From: Acaudatibacter sp050729515
Lineage (GTDB): Bacteria; Pseudomonadota; Alphaproteobacteria; Caulobacterales; Caulobacteraceae
Assembly (NCBI GenBank): GCA_050729515.1
Contig: JBOHLG010000015.1
Span: forward strand, 8,092-72,091
Length of the DNA: 64,000 nt
Direction: 5' to 3'
Of this stretch, positions 44,555 through 53,459 are shown piece by piece. The notes under the pieces are model-generated. The model worked only from the letters and a program-made list of their open reading frames with translations. It had not been told where the DNA came from and made no database searches. The translations under genes and the position numbers were made by a program. Each line of letters begins with the position of its first letter. Positions within the stretch are counted from its first letter, which is position 1.

Positions 44555-44714
44555 GTCGCTCCCCTGGATGGGAAGGAGCGAGACTAGGCCGAGAGTCCTT
44601 TCGTAGGGCTTACGCGCCTTGGCTGAACGCCCCCCCGTTCCGGTTTCGCCGGCCACCGGCTCGCCCCGCTCGGACTTGCCCCGACGATGGCGATGGGCGA
44701 GACGACGCGCGTTC
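44555..44714. other. Intergenic stretch without gene, upstream of repeat copy 4
   Basis: With the adjoining repeat copy 4 this makes a 334-bp gap between the divergent hybrid kinase and alpha/beta hydrolase genes. I see no credible gene, tRNA or terminator here. It contains the kinase leader with its GGGGAG ribosome site and a short GCCGGCCACCGGC inverted repeat at about 44648-44660. Confidence 0.5.
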
Positions 44715-44876
44715 GTGTCGTGAATTTGACGTTCGTTTCCGCGTGGGGGGGGGTTCAGTGACGAACGTCAAATTCGTCAACGACACCAGAATCAGCAACT
44801 TGCTGGTGTCCTCGTCGATTCCGACGTTCGTCGCGCGCTCGCCCCAGGCGGATCGAACGGCGGAATCGGGACACTA
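44715..44876 (+). repeat. Two-hairpin dispersed element, copy 4 (upstream of alpha/beta hydrolase)
   Basis: A 162-bp copy, over 85 percent like copies 1 and 2 by eye. Palindrome B arms are GAATTTGACGTTCGT and ACGAACGTCAAATTC. Palindrome A arms are CGATTCCGACGTTCG and CGAACGGCGGAATCG, with outer arms GGTGTCC and GGACACT that pair with each other. Copy 1 has GCAGCC/GGCTGC at the same place, a fully compensated change. The outer CTAG is altered to TCGT. The inner end is 12 nt before the hydrolase ATG, and a GGAGGG ribosome site immediately follows the element. Confidence 0.85.
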
Positions 44877-44888
44877 GGAGGGCGATCA

Positions 44889-45749
44889 ATGTTTGTGAGC
44901 GTCAACGGAGCACGACTCTTCTTCGACGTGGTGGGCGCGAAGTTCGCCGTGGAGGGCGAAAGGATGGTCGAGCGGCCGACCCTCATCGTCATGCACGGCG
45001 GGCCCGGTTTCGATCACTCGCTCATGCGTCCGTGGTTCGATCGGTTCGCCGACGCCTTCCAGGTCGTCTATCTGGACCACCGGGGCAACGGCCGCTCCAA
45101 GGGCCAGCGCGAGACTTGGCGTCTCGATCAGTGGGGCGACGACGTGAAGGGCCTTTGCGATGCGCTCGGGATCGAACGTCCGATCGTCTACGGACTCTCG
45201 TTTGGAGGCATGGTCGCCATGTCCTATGCCCAGAGGCATCCCGAGCACCCACGAGCAGTGGTGCTGGCCTCGACGGCGGGTCGGATGGATCTTCCGGCCA
45301 CTTATCAGATGATGGAGCGACTGGGGGGCGCCGAAGCGCGCGCCAGCGCCGAGCGTTTCTGGACCGATCCCAGCGAAGAGAGGGCGGCCGAATACATGAA
45401 TATCTGCATGCCGCTCTATAACCCCACCCGCGACCCCGCTTCGGCCCAAGCCAGGGCGCGCGCCATTCGTCGTTTCGAAGTGATGTTCGATTTCATACGC
45501 GGCGAGCAGAGGACAATGAATCTTCTGACGGGCCTCTCGGGCGTGAAGCGCCCCACTCTCGTCACCGCCGGCGCCCTGGACCCAATCACGCCTCTTTCGT
45601 GCTCGGAGGCGATCGCCGCCGCCCTGCCGCCCCATCTGGTCCACCTGGAGGTCTTCGATGGGGCCGGCCACGGCGTCCACCGCGACCGCCCCGAGCAGGC
45701 AGAGAGCAGTCTCAGACGCTTCTTCGAGGCTTCGCGCGCCGAAAGCTAG
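44889..45749 (+). CDS. Alpha/beta hydrolase, proline iminopeptidase-like
   Basis: 286 residues. The oxyanion motif HGGPGFDHS, the nucleophile elbow GLSFGG (catalytic Ser), and the late Asp (GALDPITP) and His (GAGHGVHRD) complete the triad. DHRGNGRS follows the usual pattern of the S33 family. It may release N-terminal proline from peptides or hydrolyse another ester or amide. The start is fixed by GGAGGG 7 nt upstream. It is downstream of repeat copy 4, like the other three genes that follow such elements. Confidence 0.9.
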   Translation: MFVSVNGARLFFDVVGAKFAVEGERMVERPTLIVMHGGPGFDHSLMRPWFDRFADAFQVVYLDHRGNGRSKGQRETWRLDQWGDDVKGLCDALGIERPIVYGLSFGGMVAMSYAQRHPEHPRAVVLASTAGRMDLPATYQMMERLGGAEARASAERFWTDPSEERAAEYMNICMPLYNPTRDPASAQARARAIRRFEVMFDFIRGEQRTMNLLTGLSGVKRPTLVTAGALDPITPLSCSEAIAAALPPHLVHLEVFDGAGHGVHRDRPEQAESSLRRFFEASRAES

Positions 45750-45753
45750 GCGC

Positions 45754-46305
45754 TCAGGCGAAACGGGCGAGGCCGCGCCGGCGCCTTATGGCGTACCCCG
45801 CTAGTCCGAAGCCGGCGAGCAGCAACGCCCAGGTCGCCGGCTCGGGCACCGACGCCACGGAGAGGGCGCCGCTGACTAGAGAGCCCACTGTCGGGCTCGA
45901 GTTCATCTGCAGATAGTAAAGACTGGTCGTGAGGTGCATCGAATAGAGCGACGGCCCGGTTATGTCGCTCGAATTGCCGATTAAAGTCCCGGTCGGGGGC
46001 GAGCCGGAATAAAGTCCGAAGGAGAAGGCTTCCGACCCCGAGGCGAGCGAGGCCTGGAGTTGAGATAGAACGTTGCCCGCTCCGGGCGAGAGGTCGAATG
46101 TAAAATCGAAGGTGTCGCCGGCCTCGGAAGGCTGGACGACAAACTGCGTGAAGCCGTCAATCGAACCGGGGCCGACGGGCTCAGGGGTGAAGTTGGTAAT
46201 CACTGTGGTGGCCGAGGCGGGAAGTGTCGCCGCCAGCGCTGCCGCCGCGCCGATCGCCGCGACCCCTTTTCGCCCAAACTTGACCGAACCCAGCTTGCTG
46301 GCCAT
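45754..46305 (-). CDS. PEP-CTERM sorted exported protein (PEPxxWA type), paralogue 1
   Basis: 183 residues. A signal peptide ending near ASA, a beta-rich domain with GDTFDFTFDLSPG (F-x-D-x-F-like block) and VLSQLQASLASG, and a C-terminal sorting signal VPEPATWALLLAGFGLAGYAIRRRR. The PEP motif, hydrophobic helix and Arg cluster mark export and processing by an exosortase, which is not in the window. It is a clear paralogue of the next gene (46520-47092), sharing the same three blocks. The cell-surface function is unknown. Confidence 0.9.
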   Translation of the reverse strand: MASKLGSVKFGRKGVAAIGAAAALAATLPASATTVITNFTPEPVGPGSIDGFTQFVVQPSEAGDTFDFTFDLSPGAGNVLSQLQASLASGSEAFSFGLYSGSPPTGTLIGNSSDITGPSLYSMHLTTSLYYLQMNSSPTVGSLVSGALSVASVPEPATWALLLAGFGLAGYAIRRRRGLARFA

Positions 46306-46459
46306 CGAACCTGCTCCGCACAGCGCCCCGTAAGGGCGCGATCGGAGCAGTTAACTTTTCTTGGTCCGGCGTGTTCCTCATCGATCAGCGATTTTTGTCG
46401 CCGGGCGCAGCACGGCCGAACGCCGGGGCCTCACGAGAAGCTAGCTGACCTCCGAAAAT

Positions 46460-46494
46460 GCCGCCGCCGCCGGCTTGGGGGCCGGCGGCGGCGC
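46460..46494 (-). terminator. Probable rho-independent terminator of PEP-CTERM gene 2
   Basis: GCCGCCGCCGGC and GCCGGCGGCGGC pair perfectly over at least 12 bp around a 6-nt loop, 26 nt beyond the stop of the 46520-47092 gene. On the minus strand the stem is followed by ATTTTCGG, a short U-tract. It would separate the two paralogous genes into different transcripts. Confidence 0.6.
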
Positions 46495-46519
46495 AAATCC
46501 AGGCTGGAGAGACTGGACT

Positions 46520-47092
46520 TTAAGCGAAGTTCAGCGAAGTCTTCCGGCGGCGAACCGCGTAGCCGACGAAGGCGAAGCCAGCCAGCAGCATGGCCCAGGT
46601 CGCCGGTTCCGGCACCGCGCTGATCGCACCGCTGATCAGGGGGTAGGTTGCGTCCTTGGCCGGATTGTACGGCGGGTTGGTGACGATCTTGAGGTAATAG
46701 TCGCCCGGCGCCAGGAAGGTGTCGAGGGATGGCCCCGTGCCGTTATTGGAGGCCGCGACGAAAGTCCCGCCGCCGGTCGCGCCGTCGCCCGAGTAGAGAT
46801 CGAATTTGAGCTTCTGCGACTTGGACGTGCCGGCATCCAAAATCAGTGAGGCCTGAAGTTGCGAGAGCACCGTGGCGCTTCCCCCCGTCAGGTCGAAGGA
46901 GAAGTCGAGTTGGTCGTTCTCGGTGGTTGAATTGAGGTAGAAGGGCGTAAACCCCGCGGTGCCGCCGACCGACAGATCGAGGGGATTGAAATCGGTGTTG
47001 AGGATCGTCGCCGCCGACGCGGGGGCCGCGATCGCCAGAGCTGCAGCGCCGACGGCGGCGACAGCCGTAGCTTTGGTGAAACTCATCTTCAT
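46520..47092 (-). CDS. PEP-CTERM sorted exported protein (PEPxxWA type), paralogue 2
   Basis: 190 residues from the ATG at 47092. A signal peptide (MSFTKATAVAAVGAAALAIA), the beta-rich domain with NDQLDFSFDLTGGSATVLSQLQASL, and the sorting tail VPEPATWAMLLAGFAFVGYAVRRRK. Order and spacing match the neighbour at 45754-46305, so the two arose by duplication. Longer in-frame starts up to 47569 lack homology and have no signal peptide. A strong hairpin follows its stop. Confidence 0.9.
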   Translation of the reverse strand: MKMSFTKATAVAAVGAAALAIAAPASAATILNTDFNPLDLSVGGTAGFTPFYLNSTTENDQLDFSFDLTGGSATVLSQLQASLILDAGTSKSQKLKFDLYSGDGATGGGTFVAASNNGTGPSLDTFLAPGDYYLKIVTNPPYNPAKDATYPLISGAISAVPEPATWAMLLAGFAFVGYAVRRRKTSLNFA

Positions 47093-47377
47093 GGCGCTTG
47101 CCTCCAGCCTCCAAGGCCGCTCCGCGAGATCACGGGTGAGCCTTGATTTCTCCTTAATTGAAGACCCCGGACAGCCGCAACACGAAACAACCTGCAGGCG
47201 AGAAAATAAGTTCCGCTCAATCAAGGGGCGTTGGTTGGAAGCCTGGCCTCTTCGGACGAAGACTCGGCGGCGGCGAGCGCCATTGTTGCGCTTGACCGCA
47301 ACATCCGCCCCATGGGACCACTTGACCGCGCGCCGGTGACCGCCGCGACGCCAAGACAAGCCGGAGGGCGATGGGCG

Positions 47378-48697
47378 ATGAGCACCGCGAGATCCCTCGA
47401 AACGGTCGCCTCCGGCGCCCCCAGCCCGCTCGGCGCTTCGGCGCGCGCGCGCATCCTCGCCTACATCGGCGTCCTCATCTTCCTGCTCGGTTTCGGCGGG
47501 CCGTATCTGGGCCTCATCGATGTTCCGATCAGCTTCTTCCTGAAAAACAAGTTTCATCTCGCCGCCCACCAGGTCGCGCTCTTCCGCCTGATGTCGGCGA
47601 TCCCGCTCTATCTCTCCTTCCTCTTCGGCTTCGCCCGCGATCGTTGGAATCCACTCGGGCGCGGCGATCGCGGACTCATCATCATCTTCGGGGCGGTCAC
47701 CTCGGCGATCTACGTCGCCTTCGCCTTCATTCCGGTGAGCTATCTCACCCTACTTTTCGGCGTCGTCATCCTCACCTGCCTCTTCCAATTCGTCCTCGGC
47801 GCGCAGAACGGTCTTGTCTCCCAGTTCGGCCAGCAACACGTCATGAGCGGCCAGATGAGCGCCGTGATGAATGTCGTTCAGTCGCTCCCTCTCCTGGGAG
47901 CCTTCCTGATGGGCGGAATTCTCAGTCAGGCGCTCGAGGGCCGGGGCTCCGAGCAGGCCGCGCGAATTCTCTTCCTGGTCGGCGCCGGGGTGATGGCCGT
48001 CGTCGCGCTCTATGGCCTTTGGCGGCCGAAGATCGTCTATGACCATCTTCATTCGGAACGAAATCCGGAACTCCACCCTCTACAGGATTTGAGGCGTCTG
48101 GCGCGACACTGGCCGATCTATCCGGCCATGCTGGTCTGGTTCCTTTGGAACTTCGCGCCGGGCTCGGTGACGCCACTGATGTTCTTCCTCCAGAACAAGC
48201 TGCACGCGACCGACGCACAGTGGGGCCAATGGAACGCGATCTTCGTGGTCTCCTTTATTCCGACTTTCATGTTGTTCGGAGTGCTCTGCCGTCGATTCCC
48301 TCTCCGTACGCTGCTTTTCTGGGGCGCTGCGATCGGGGTTCCCCAGATGATTCCGATGGCTTTCATCCACTCCGTGACCGCCGCCTTGCTCGTTGCGGTC
48401 CCGATGGGACTGATGGGCGGGGTGGTGAGCGCGGCCTACATCGACCTGCTCATCCGCTCCTCGCCCAAAGGCCTCCAGGGGACCACCCTGATGCTGTCGG
48501 TGGCCCTCTACTGGATCGTGTCACGGTTCGGAGACGTTCTGGGAACCTATCTCTATGATCTCAAACACGACTTCACGATCTGCGTGGTGGCGATCACCGT
48601 CGTCTACGCCTTGATGCTTCCGGCCCTGCTCCTCGTGCCGCGGCGGCTCATCGCGACGCCAGACGGCGAGGTCCCTGAAGGCGAGTTCGCGGCCTGA
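47378..48697 (+). CDS. MFS transporter
   Basis: 439 residues, about 12 membrane helices. FGFARDRWNPLGRGDRG is the loop 2-3 motif of the major facilitator family. FQFVLGAQNGLVSQFGQQHVMSGQMSAVMNV and FLQNKLHATDAQWGQWNAIF suggest a relative of the folate-biopterin or sugar-cation transporters rather than a drug exporter. The ATG at 47378 follows GGAGG by 10 nt. Substrate unknown. It converges on the kinase gene 48701-49528, leaving 3 nt between stops. Confidence 0.82.
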   Translation: MSTARSLETVASGAPSPLGASARARILAYIGVLIFLLGFGGPYLGLIDVPISFFLKNKFHLAAHQVALFRLMSAIPLYLSFLFGFARDRWNPLGRGDRGLIIIFGAVTSAIYVAFAFIPVSYLTLLFGVVILTCLFQFVLGAQNGLVSQFGQQHVMSGQMSAVMNVVQSLPLLGAFLMGGILSQALEGRGSEQAARILFLVGAGVMAVVALYGLWRPKIVYDHLHSERNPELHPLQDLRRLARHWPIYPAMLVWFLWNFAPGSVTPLMFFLQNKLHATDAQWGQWNAIFVVSFIPTFMLFGVLCRRFPLRTLLFWGAAIGVPQMIPMAFIHSVTAALLVAVPMGLMGGVVSAAYIDLLIRSSPKGLQGTTLMLSVALYWIVSRFGDVLGTYLYDLKHDFTICVVAITVVYALMLPALLLVPRRLIATPDGEVPEGEFAA

Positions 48698-48700
48698 GCC

Positions 48701-49528
48701 TCAGGACGCCAGCGCCGCCTCGGCGAGCCGAGCCATGGCAAGAGCGTGGGAAGCGTCCTCGCCGTCATCCATTGTCCAAGCCGCGGAGAGGCCGGCCCAG
48801 GCGAGGAGGTTGAGCGCCATCCGTTCGCGGGAGATTCTACCCTCGAGGGCGATGACCGCTAGACGGACTTCCAACCTCTCACGGGAAACCGCCTTCGGCC
48901 CCCAGGGATTGCACAGCAGGTTGGCGTAATCGAAGGCTCGATCGCCCAGCAGTCCCTTGGGGTCGATGGCGAGCCAGCCGCGTGCGCCGCCCCAAAGAAC
49001 ATTGCCGTGATGGACATCGCCGTGGAGCACCGCTGTCTCCGGCGGCGCGCCGGCGAGGGTGCATCTGGCCGCCCACGCTCTTGCGAAGACGCCTCCGCGA
49101 TCATCGGCCGCCCGCTCCAGGGCGCCGAACCAGCGCCGGAGTGGAACCAGCGAAGCCGGCGAGCGACGCGGACGGGGCGCGTGTAGTTGTCCTACGACAG
49201 CGCAGAGGATCGCCGTTGCTTCAGCGTCGCGGTCGCCGAGCGCCATGGCTTCGAGGTTCTCGCTGCACTCCAAGCGCTCCATCAGGACGGCCTTCCCCTT
49301 GCGGGCGAAGACTTCGGGCGCGCCTTCGCCGCGCCACCATTGAAGAAGGATGGCGCCCCGGCTCTCTTCTCGTCCGCCGGCGAGCTTGAGCATCGCTTTT
49401 CGGCCCTCGAATAGCACTGGAGCGAGATGGGAGCCCCCCTTGGTGGTGAAGGACTCGCCATCCGGCTCGAGATTCCAGTGCGCCATCCAGAAGGCCAGCG
49501 GGTTCGCCGAGGCTTTCTTCAGGTCCAC
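48701..49528 (-). CDS. Streptomycin 6-kinase-like (APH_6_hur) small-molecule kinase
   Basis: 275 residues. The Brenner motif HGDVHHGNVLW holds the catalytic Asp and Asn, and AIDPKGLLGDRAFDYANLLCNP is the Mg-binding DxKG block characteristic of the aminoglycoside/hydroxyurea phosphotransferase family. LKLAGGREESRG supplies the ATP lysine region. Members phosphorylate streptomycin or hydroxyurea, but chromosomal copies may have other substrates. Its start overlaps the ketosynthase end by 10 nt, making it the last gene of the long leftward run. Confidence 0.85.
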   Translation of the reverse strand: MDLKKASANPLAFWMAHWNLEPDGESFTTKGGSHLAPVLFEGRKAMLKLAGGREESRGAILLQWWRGEGAPEVFARKGKAVLMERLECSENLEAMALGDRDAEATAILCAVVGQLHAPRPRRSPASLVPLRRWFGALERAADDRGGVFARAWAARCTLAGAPPETAVLHGDVHHGNVLWGGARGWLAIDPKGLLGDRAFDYANLLCNPWGPKAVSRERLEVRLAVIALEGRISRERMALNLLAWAGLSAAWTMDDGEDASHALAMARLAEAALAS

Positions 49529-50775
49529 CGTCGGAAGACCAGAGAGGTGTTGAGCCCCCCAAAGGCGAAGGCGTTGAGAAGGAGGGTCTCAGCCTTGATC
49601 GGGCGCGCCTGGCCGGTGACAAGATCGAGTTCGCATTCCGGATCTGGGCCGAGCCAGTTGAGGATCGGGGGCGCCTCACGGTGGGCGAGAGCCAGAAGGC
49701 CGATCACCCCCTGCACGGCGCTCGCCGCCCCGATCAGGTGGCCATGGGCGCTCTTGGTGGCGATCACCGGATGATCCAGCGCGTGCTTTCCAAAGACAGA
49801 GTGGATCGCCGCCGCCTCGTTCTTGTCGTTGAGGGGCGTGCCGGTGCCATGAGCGGCGATGAGGATCGAGGACTCCTCAAGCGCCCTGGCGTCCCGCAGG
49901 GCGGTCGTCATCGAGCTCACCGCGCCCTCGAGCGACGGCTGGGTCCAGTGGAATGCGTCCGAAGAGAGCCCGGCGCCGGCGAGCTCGGCCTGGATCGCCG
50001 CGCCCCGCGCTTGAGCATGGTCCAGAGCTTCCAACACCACTGCTCCGGCGCCTTCGCCGAGACTCATCCCGTCGCGGCCGATGGAGAAGGGTCGGCATTG
50101 GCTTGGGCTCATGGCGCCCAGGGCGTCCCAGGCGCGCAGGCAGGCCGGCGTGGCGATCGCCTCGCTTCCGCCAACGAGGGCCACGTCCGCCAGTCCCGAG
50201 GCGATAAGTGCTGCGCCCTGGGCGATGGCGTGTCCGGAGGAGGCGCAGGCGCTCGAGACGGCGAACACCGGACCGCGGATTGCGAACTCCATCGCCACCG
50301 CGCTCGCTGGGGCGCTCACCATGACCCTGGGAACGGTCATCGGGTGGACCTTGTGGGTCTTGAGCCCGTAGAACCGCTCGTAGGCCGCTTCCAGAGTGTG
50401 GATCCCGGCAAAGCCGTGCCCGAGGACGACCGCGGCGCGATCGGACGAAAATGCGTCCTTCCCGGCGTCCTCGCCGACCAGTCCTGCCTGGCTCAGCGCC
50501 TCATGGGCGACCATCAAGGCAAAGAGCGAGAAGGGGTCGAGCGACGCGCCGATACGCCGGCCCAGCGCGTTCTCCAGCGCCGAAACGACGTCCTCCTCGA
50601 CGAGGGCGCAGGGGGTCGCGTTGGCTCGGGGCCCGTGGGGGCCGGGATCAAAGACGTGCGGCTCGATCCCGCCCTTGCCCGCCCTGGCGGACGCCCACGT
50701 CGCCTCGAGCCCCAGCCCAAGCGAGGAGACGGCGCCCATGCCGGTGACCACGATGCGCCGCGGCCGGCCGTTCAT
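49519..50775 (-). CDS. Beta-ketoacyl-ACP synthase (FabF/NodE-like)
   Basis: 418 residues. The Cys177 nucleophile lies in VSSACASSGHA, and the two His are in AAHGTGTPLND and KSAHGHLIGAA, giving the Cys-His-His triad of elongating ketosynthases. It condenses malonyl-ACP with an acyl-ACP. It overlaps the ACP gene by 4 nt, so the pair is translationally coupled and the ACP is probably its private carrier. Being the only fatty-acid elongation pair in the sphingolipid run, it may prepare a special acyl chain, which is inference. Confidence 0.9.
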   Translation of the reverse strand: MNGRPRRIVVTGMGAVSSLGLGLEATWASARAGKGGIEPHVFDPGPHGPRANATPCALVEEDVVSALENALGRRIGASLDPFSLFALMVAHEALSQAGLVGEDAGKDAFSSDRAAVVLGHGFAGIHTLEAAYERFYGLKTHKVHPMTVPRVMVSAPASAVAMEFAIRGPVFAVSSACASSGHAIAQGAALIASGLADVALVGGSEAIATPACLRAWDALGAMSPSQCRPFSIGRDGMSLGEGAGAVVLEALDHAQARGAAIQAELAGAGLSSDAFHWTQPSLEGAVSSMTTALRDARALEESSILIAAHGTGTPLNDKNEAAAIHSVFGKHALDHPVIATKSAHGHLIGAASAVQGVIGLLALAHREAPPILNWLGPDPECELDLVTGQARPIKAETLLLNAFAFGGLNTSLVFRRWT

Positions 50776-51029
50776 GAGGCGGGCGCCTGTTCCCTCTTCT
50801 CGACCAGGCCCTTGAGGATGTCGATGAATCCGCCCAGATCGGAGACGCCGTCGAAGGCTTTCTCCGGAACCTCGATCCCCCACTTCTCCTCTGCAGCGAA
50901 GACGACCGTGACCACGTCGACCGAGTCGATGCCGATGTCAGAGAGGGTCGCCGAACGCGAGAGCTTGTCGCGATCGATCAGGGCTTCCTGGGAGATCAGA
51001 TCGAAGAATTCATCGTCGCTGGGCGCCAT
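50772..51029 (-). CDS. Acyl carrier protein (paired with ketosynthase)
   Basis: 85 residues from the ATG at 51029. Ser36 in GIDSVDVV is the phosphopantetheine attachment site, and the surrounding acidic helix (LSDIGIDSVDVVTVVFAAEEKWGIEVPE) is typical. Its stop overlaps the ketosynthase start. It differs clearly from the second ACP at 58119, so the two are dedicated to different enzymes. Confidence 0.9.
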   Translation of the reverse strand: MAPSDDEFFDLISQEALIDRDKLSRSATLSDIGIDSVDVVTVVFAAEEKWGIEVPEKAFDGVSDLGGFIDILKGLVEKREQAPAS

Positions 51030-51065
51030 TGGGGGTCCCTTAGCGCAAGGCCGCTGGGCAGCCAA

Positions 51066-52388
51066 CTATCTGGGAAGATAGGCAGCCATCACCTGGTCGA
51101 CGATCCTTTGGAGTTCGGCCAGGCTGTTGCAGCTCCGCGCCAGATGGCAGAAACGTGCATAATCGGCCATCTTCGAATCTCCCTGGCCCCAATAGGTCGA
51201 GGGTTCGGGATTGAGCCACACCACGGCCTTCGAACGGTCCTTGATCCTGCGCATGAGATCCAACCGTGGCGAGGCGTAATTGCAGCGTCCATCCCCCAGG
51301 ATGATGACCGTGGTGCGCCGGTCGAGGCGCAGGTCTGCTGCGGCGACAAAGTCGGCGAGCGAGGCGCCGTAGTCGGTGGGGCGCAAGCCGCTTCGGGCCA
51401 TGACCAAGGCGATCGCCTCCTCGACGCTCACCTCCGCGAGCAGGTCGTCCACGCAGGCGAGCCGGTCGGAGAAGGCGTAGGCTTCCAAGTGCTCCACCGC
51501 CTCCGAAAGGCTGTAGACGAAGAGGAGGAGAAACCGCGCCGCCTCGGCGACCGATCGGGAGACGTCGCAGAGCACCATCAGCTTCGGCTTGTCGATCTTC
51601 TGGCGCTTCCAGATCACCTGAAACGGGATGCCATCGTGGGCCATGCTGGCCGCGACCGTCTTTCGCACGTCGAGATCGCCCCGACGCGCCCGTCTTCGCC
51701 GCCGGGCGTAGCGCGTCGCCAGGCGCCTCGCCATGCGGCGGGTCAGGGCTTCCATGGCGCGCAGGTCTTCCGGGGCGATGGTGGTGAGTCTCTGGCGCTC
51801 GAGGATCTGCTCACGCAGACGCTTGGCGCTCTGGCCAGCGTGGAGCCTTTCCTGACGAGCGACGAAGCGTTCCGCCTCCTCGAAGAGTTGCGAGCGCCTT
51901 CCTGCGAGTTCGCCGGCGAGACCGCGCTCATCGGCGTCGGCTGATCCTTCGAGCTCGGCGATGCGCCTCTCGAGGCGGCGCATCCCCATCAGATCCAAGA
52001 TCCGGCGGACGATAAGGCTCCGCTGAGTGGAGAGCCGGATTTCGGAGACGCCGGCCTGGACGCCCGCCGCCTCCATCGAGGCCGCAAGACTCGCGCCGTC
52101 GCCGGCCAGGAGCGCGGCGACGAGATCCTCCTTTCCTGCGGCGCTGGCGGCGGTTGGGGCCGCACCGCGACGGAACTCCTCTCGTCGGAAAAAGGTCTCG
52201 AAGCAGGCATCGAAACGTTCGACCTCGAAGGCGCTTTTGGCGAGGGTGGCGCACAGCGCGTCCTTGAGAAGGGTGCGGTCGGTCCACCCCACGCTGGCCG
52301 CCGCCAAATGGGCGTCGATCGCCTCGGCCGGTGAGACCGCGACATCGCTCGCCCGCAGAGCCGAGATGAAGGTCTCCAGAGACCTCAT
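51066..52388 (-). CDS. VWA-domain protein (CoxE-like)
   Basis: 440 residues. After an N-terminal helical part, the C-terminal von Willebrand factor A domain starts near residue 265. The metal-ion-dependent adhesion site is D-V-S-R-S (about residue 275), with YGASLADF and ILGDGRCNY completing it. CoxE-type VWA proteins act with a MoxR ATPase, here encoded 6 nt upstream, to mature or remodel a partner complex. The partner might be a component of the lipid pathway around it, but no molybdenum hydroxylase is present. Confidence 0.88.
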   Translation of the reverse strand: MRSLETFISALRASDVAVSPAEAIDAHLAAASVGWTDRTLLKDALCATLAKSAFEVERFDACFETFFRREEFRRGAAPTAASAAGKEDLVAALLAGDGASLAASMEAAGVQAGVSEIRLSTQRSLIVRRILDLMGMRRLERRIAELEGSADADERGLAGELAGRRSQLFEEAERFVARQERLHAGQSAKRLREQILERQRLTTIAPEDLRAMEALTRRMARRLATRYARRRRRARRGDLDVRKTVAASMAHDGIPFQVIWKRQKIDKPKLMVLCDVSRSVAEAARFLLLFVYSLSEAVEHLEAYAFSDRLACVDDLLAEVSVEEAIALVMARSGLRPTDYGASLADFVAAADLRLDRRTTVIILGDGRCNYASPRLDLMRRIKDRSKAVVWLNPEPSTYWGQGDSKMADYARFCHLARSCNSLAELQRIVDQVMAAYLPR

Positions 52389-52394
52389 CGCTGC

Positions 52395-53375
52395 TCAGCC
52401 CTTGCCGGAGCCAGCCGCGGCCGGAGTCGAACGGGCCAAAAGCTCCCCGACCCGTGGTTCCACAGCCCGAATGTCCTGTTCGAACTTGAGGATCACATTC
52501 AAGGTGTCCAGAACGATCTCCGCGCTCAGAAGCTCGGTGTTGAGCAAAACGAGCGCCCGAGCCCAATCGACCGTCTCGGAGATCGAAGGAGGCTTGCGCA
52601 AGTCGAGGGTTCTCAGATCCTGGACAAAGCGCACGAGGTCGGCGCGAAGCGCGGCGCGCGCGCCGGGGGCGCGGGCGGCGACGATCCGCTCCTCCAGCTT
52701 CTGGTCGGGAAGAGGGATGTAAAGATGCAGGCAGCGCCTCTTGAGCGCGTCGCCCAGGTCTCGGACGTTGTTTGAAGTCAGAAAGACCATCGGCGGGACC
52801 TTCGCCGCGATCACGCCGATCTCTGGAATGGAGACTTGGAACGCGGAGAGCAGCTCGAGCAGGAAGGCTTCGAACGCCTCATCGCTCTTGTCGATCTCGT
52901 CGATGAGGAGGACCGCGCCCGCCTCTTGACGAAGAGCGGCGAGCAGGGGCCTCGCCTCCAAGAAAGCCTCCGAGAAAAAGAGATCGCCCGCGCCGTGCAG
53001 CTGCTCCATGGCGGTCTCGAGGTCCGGCGCCGCGCTGAGCGAGCGGCCCATATGGTCCTTCAGGATCTGGGTGTAGAGGAGCTGCTTGCCGTATTTCCAC
53101 TCGTAAAGGGCCTTGGCTTCGTCCAGGCCTTCGTAACACTGCAGGCGGATAAGCGGCAGTCCGAGCATTCTGGCCGCGGAGATCGCCAGTTCCGTCTTGC
53201 CGACTCCCGCCATGCCCTCGACGAGGATCGGCTTTTCGAGGTGGGCGGCCATGTGGACGGCGGCTGCGATCCGACGCGAGGCGATGTAGTCGACCTTGGC
53301 GAGGCCTGAGATGATCGCCTCCACGGAGGCGGGGGGCGACTTGGCGGGAGAATTCAACCTCTGGCCTTTCTTCAT
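52395..53375 (-). CDS. MoxR-family AAA+ ATPase
   Basis: 326 residues. Walker A is GMAGVGKTE (54-62), Walker B is LLIDEID (Asp159, Glu160), sensor 1 is FLTSNN, and DALKRRCLHLYIPLP contains the arginine finger region. CoxD/MoxR ATPases work with VWA proteins as a chaperone-like pair, and the VWA gene follows 6 nt later. It is separated from the ceramide-synthase-like gene by 84 nt on the same strand. Confidence 0.92.
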   Translation of the reverse strand: MKKGQRLNSPAKSPPASVEAIISGLAKVDYIASRRIAAAVHMAAHLEKPILVEGMAGVGKTELAISAARMLGLPLIRLQCYEGLDEAKALYEWKYGKQLLYTQILKDHMGRSLSAAPDLETAMEQLHGAGDLFFSEAFLEARPLLAALRQEAGAVLLIDEIDKSDEAFEAFLLELLSAFQVSIPEIGVIAAKVPPMVFLTSNNVRDLGDALKRRCLHLYIPLPDQKLEERIVAARAPGARAALRADLVRFVQDLRTLDLRKPPSISETVDWARALVLLNTELLSAEIVLDTLNVILKFEQDIRAVEPRVGELLARSTPAAAGSGKG

Positions 53376-53459
53376 GCGCGCGCTGCCTAGCCCGGCGCGG
53401 GCGTGTGGGACAAGCGCGCACCGACCACTTTGCGAAGGTCCGCTCCGCCGCCGGACCGT

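Noticed and set aside
48701..49528. An acquired streptomycin-resistance gene
   Set aside because: The family fits, but the gene is embedded in a long chromosomal operon with no mobile element and with codon use like its neighbours, so resistance cannot be claimed.
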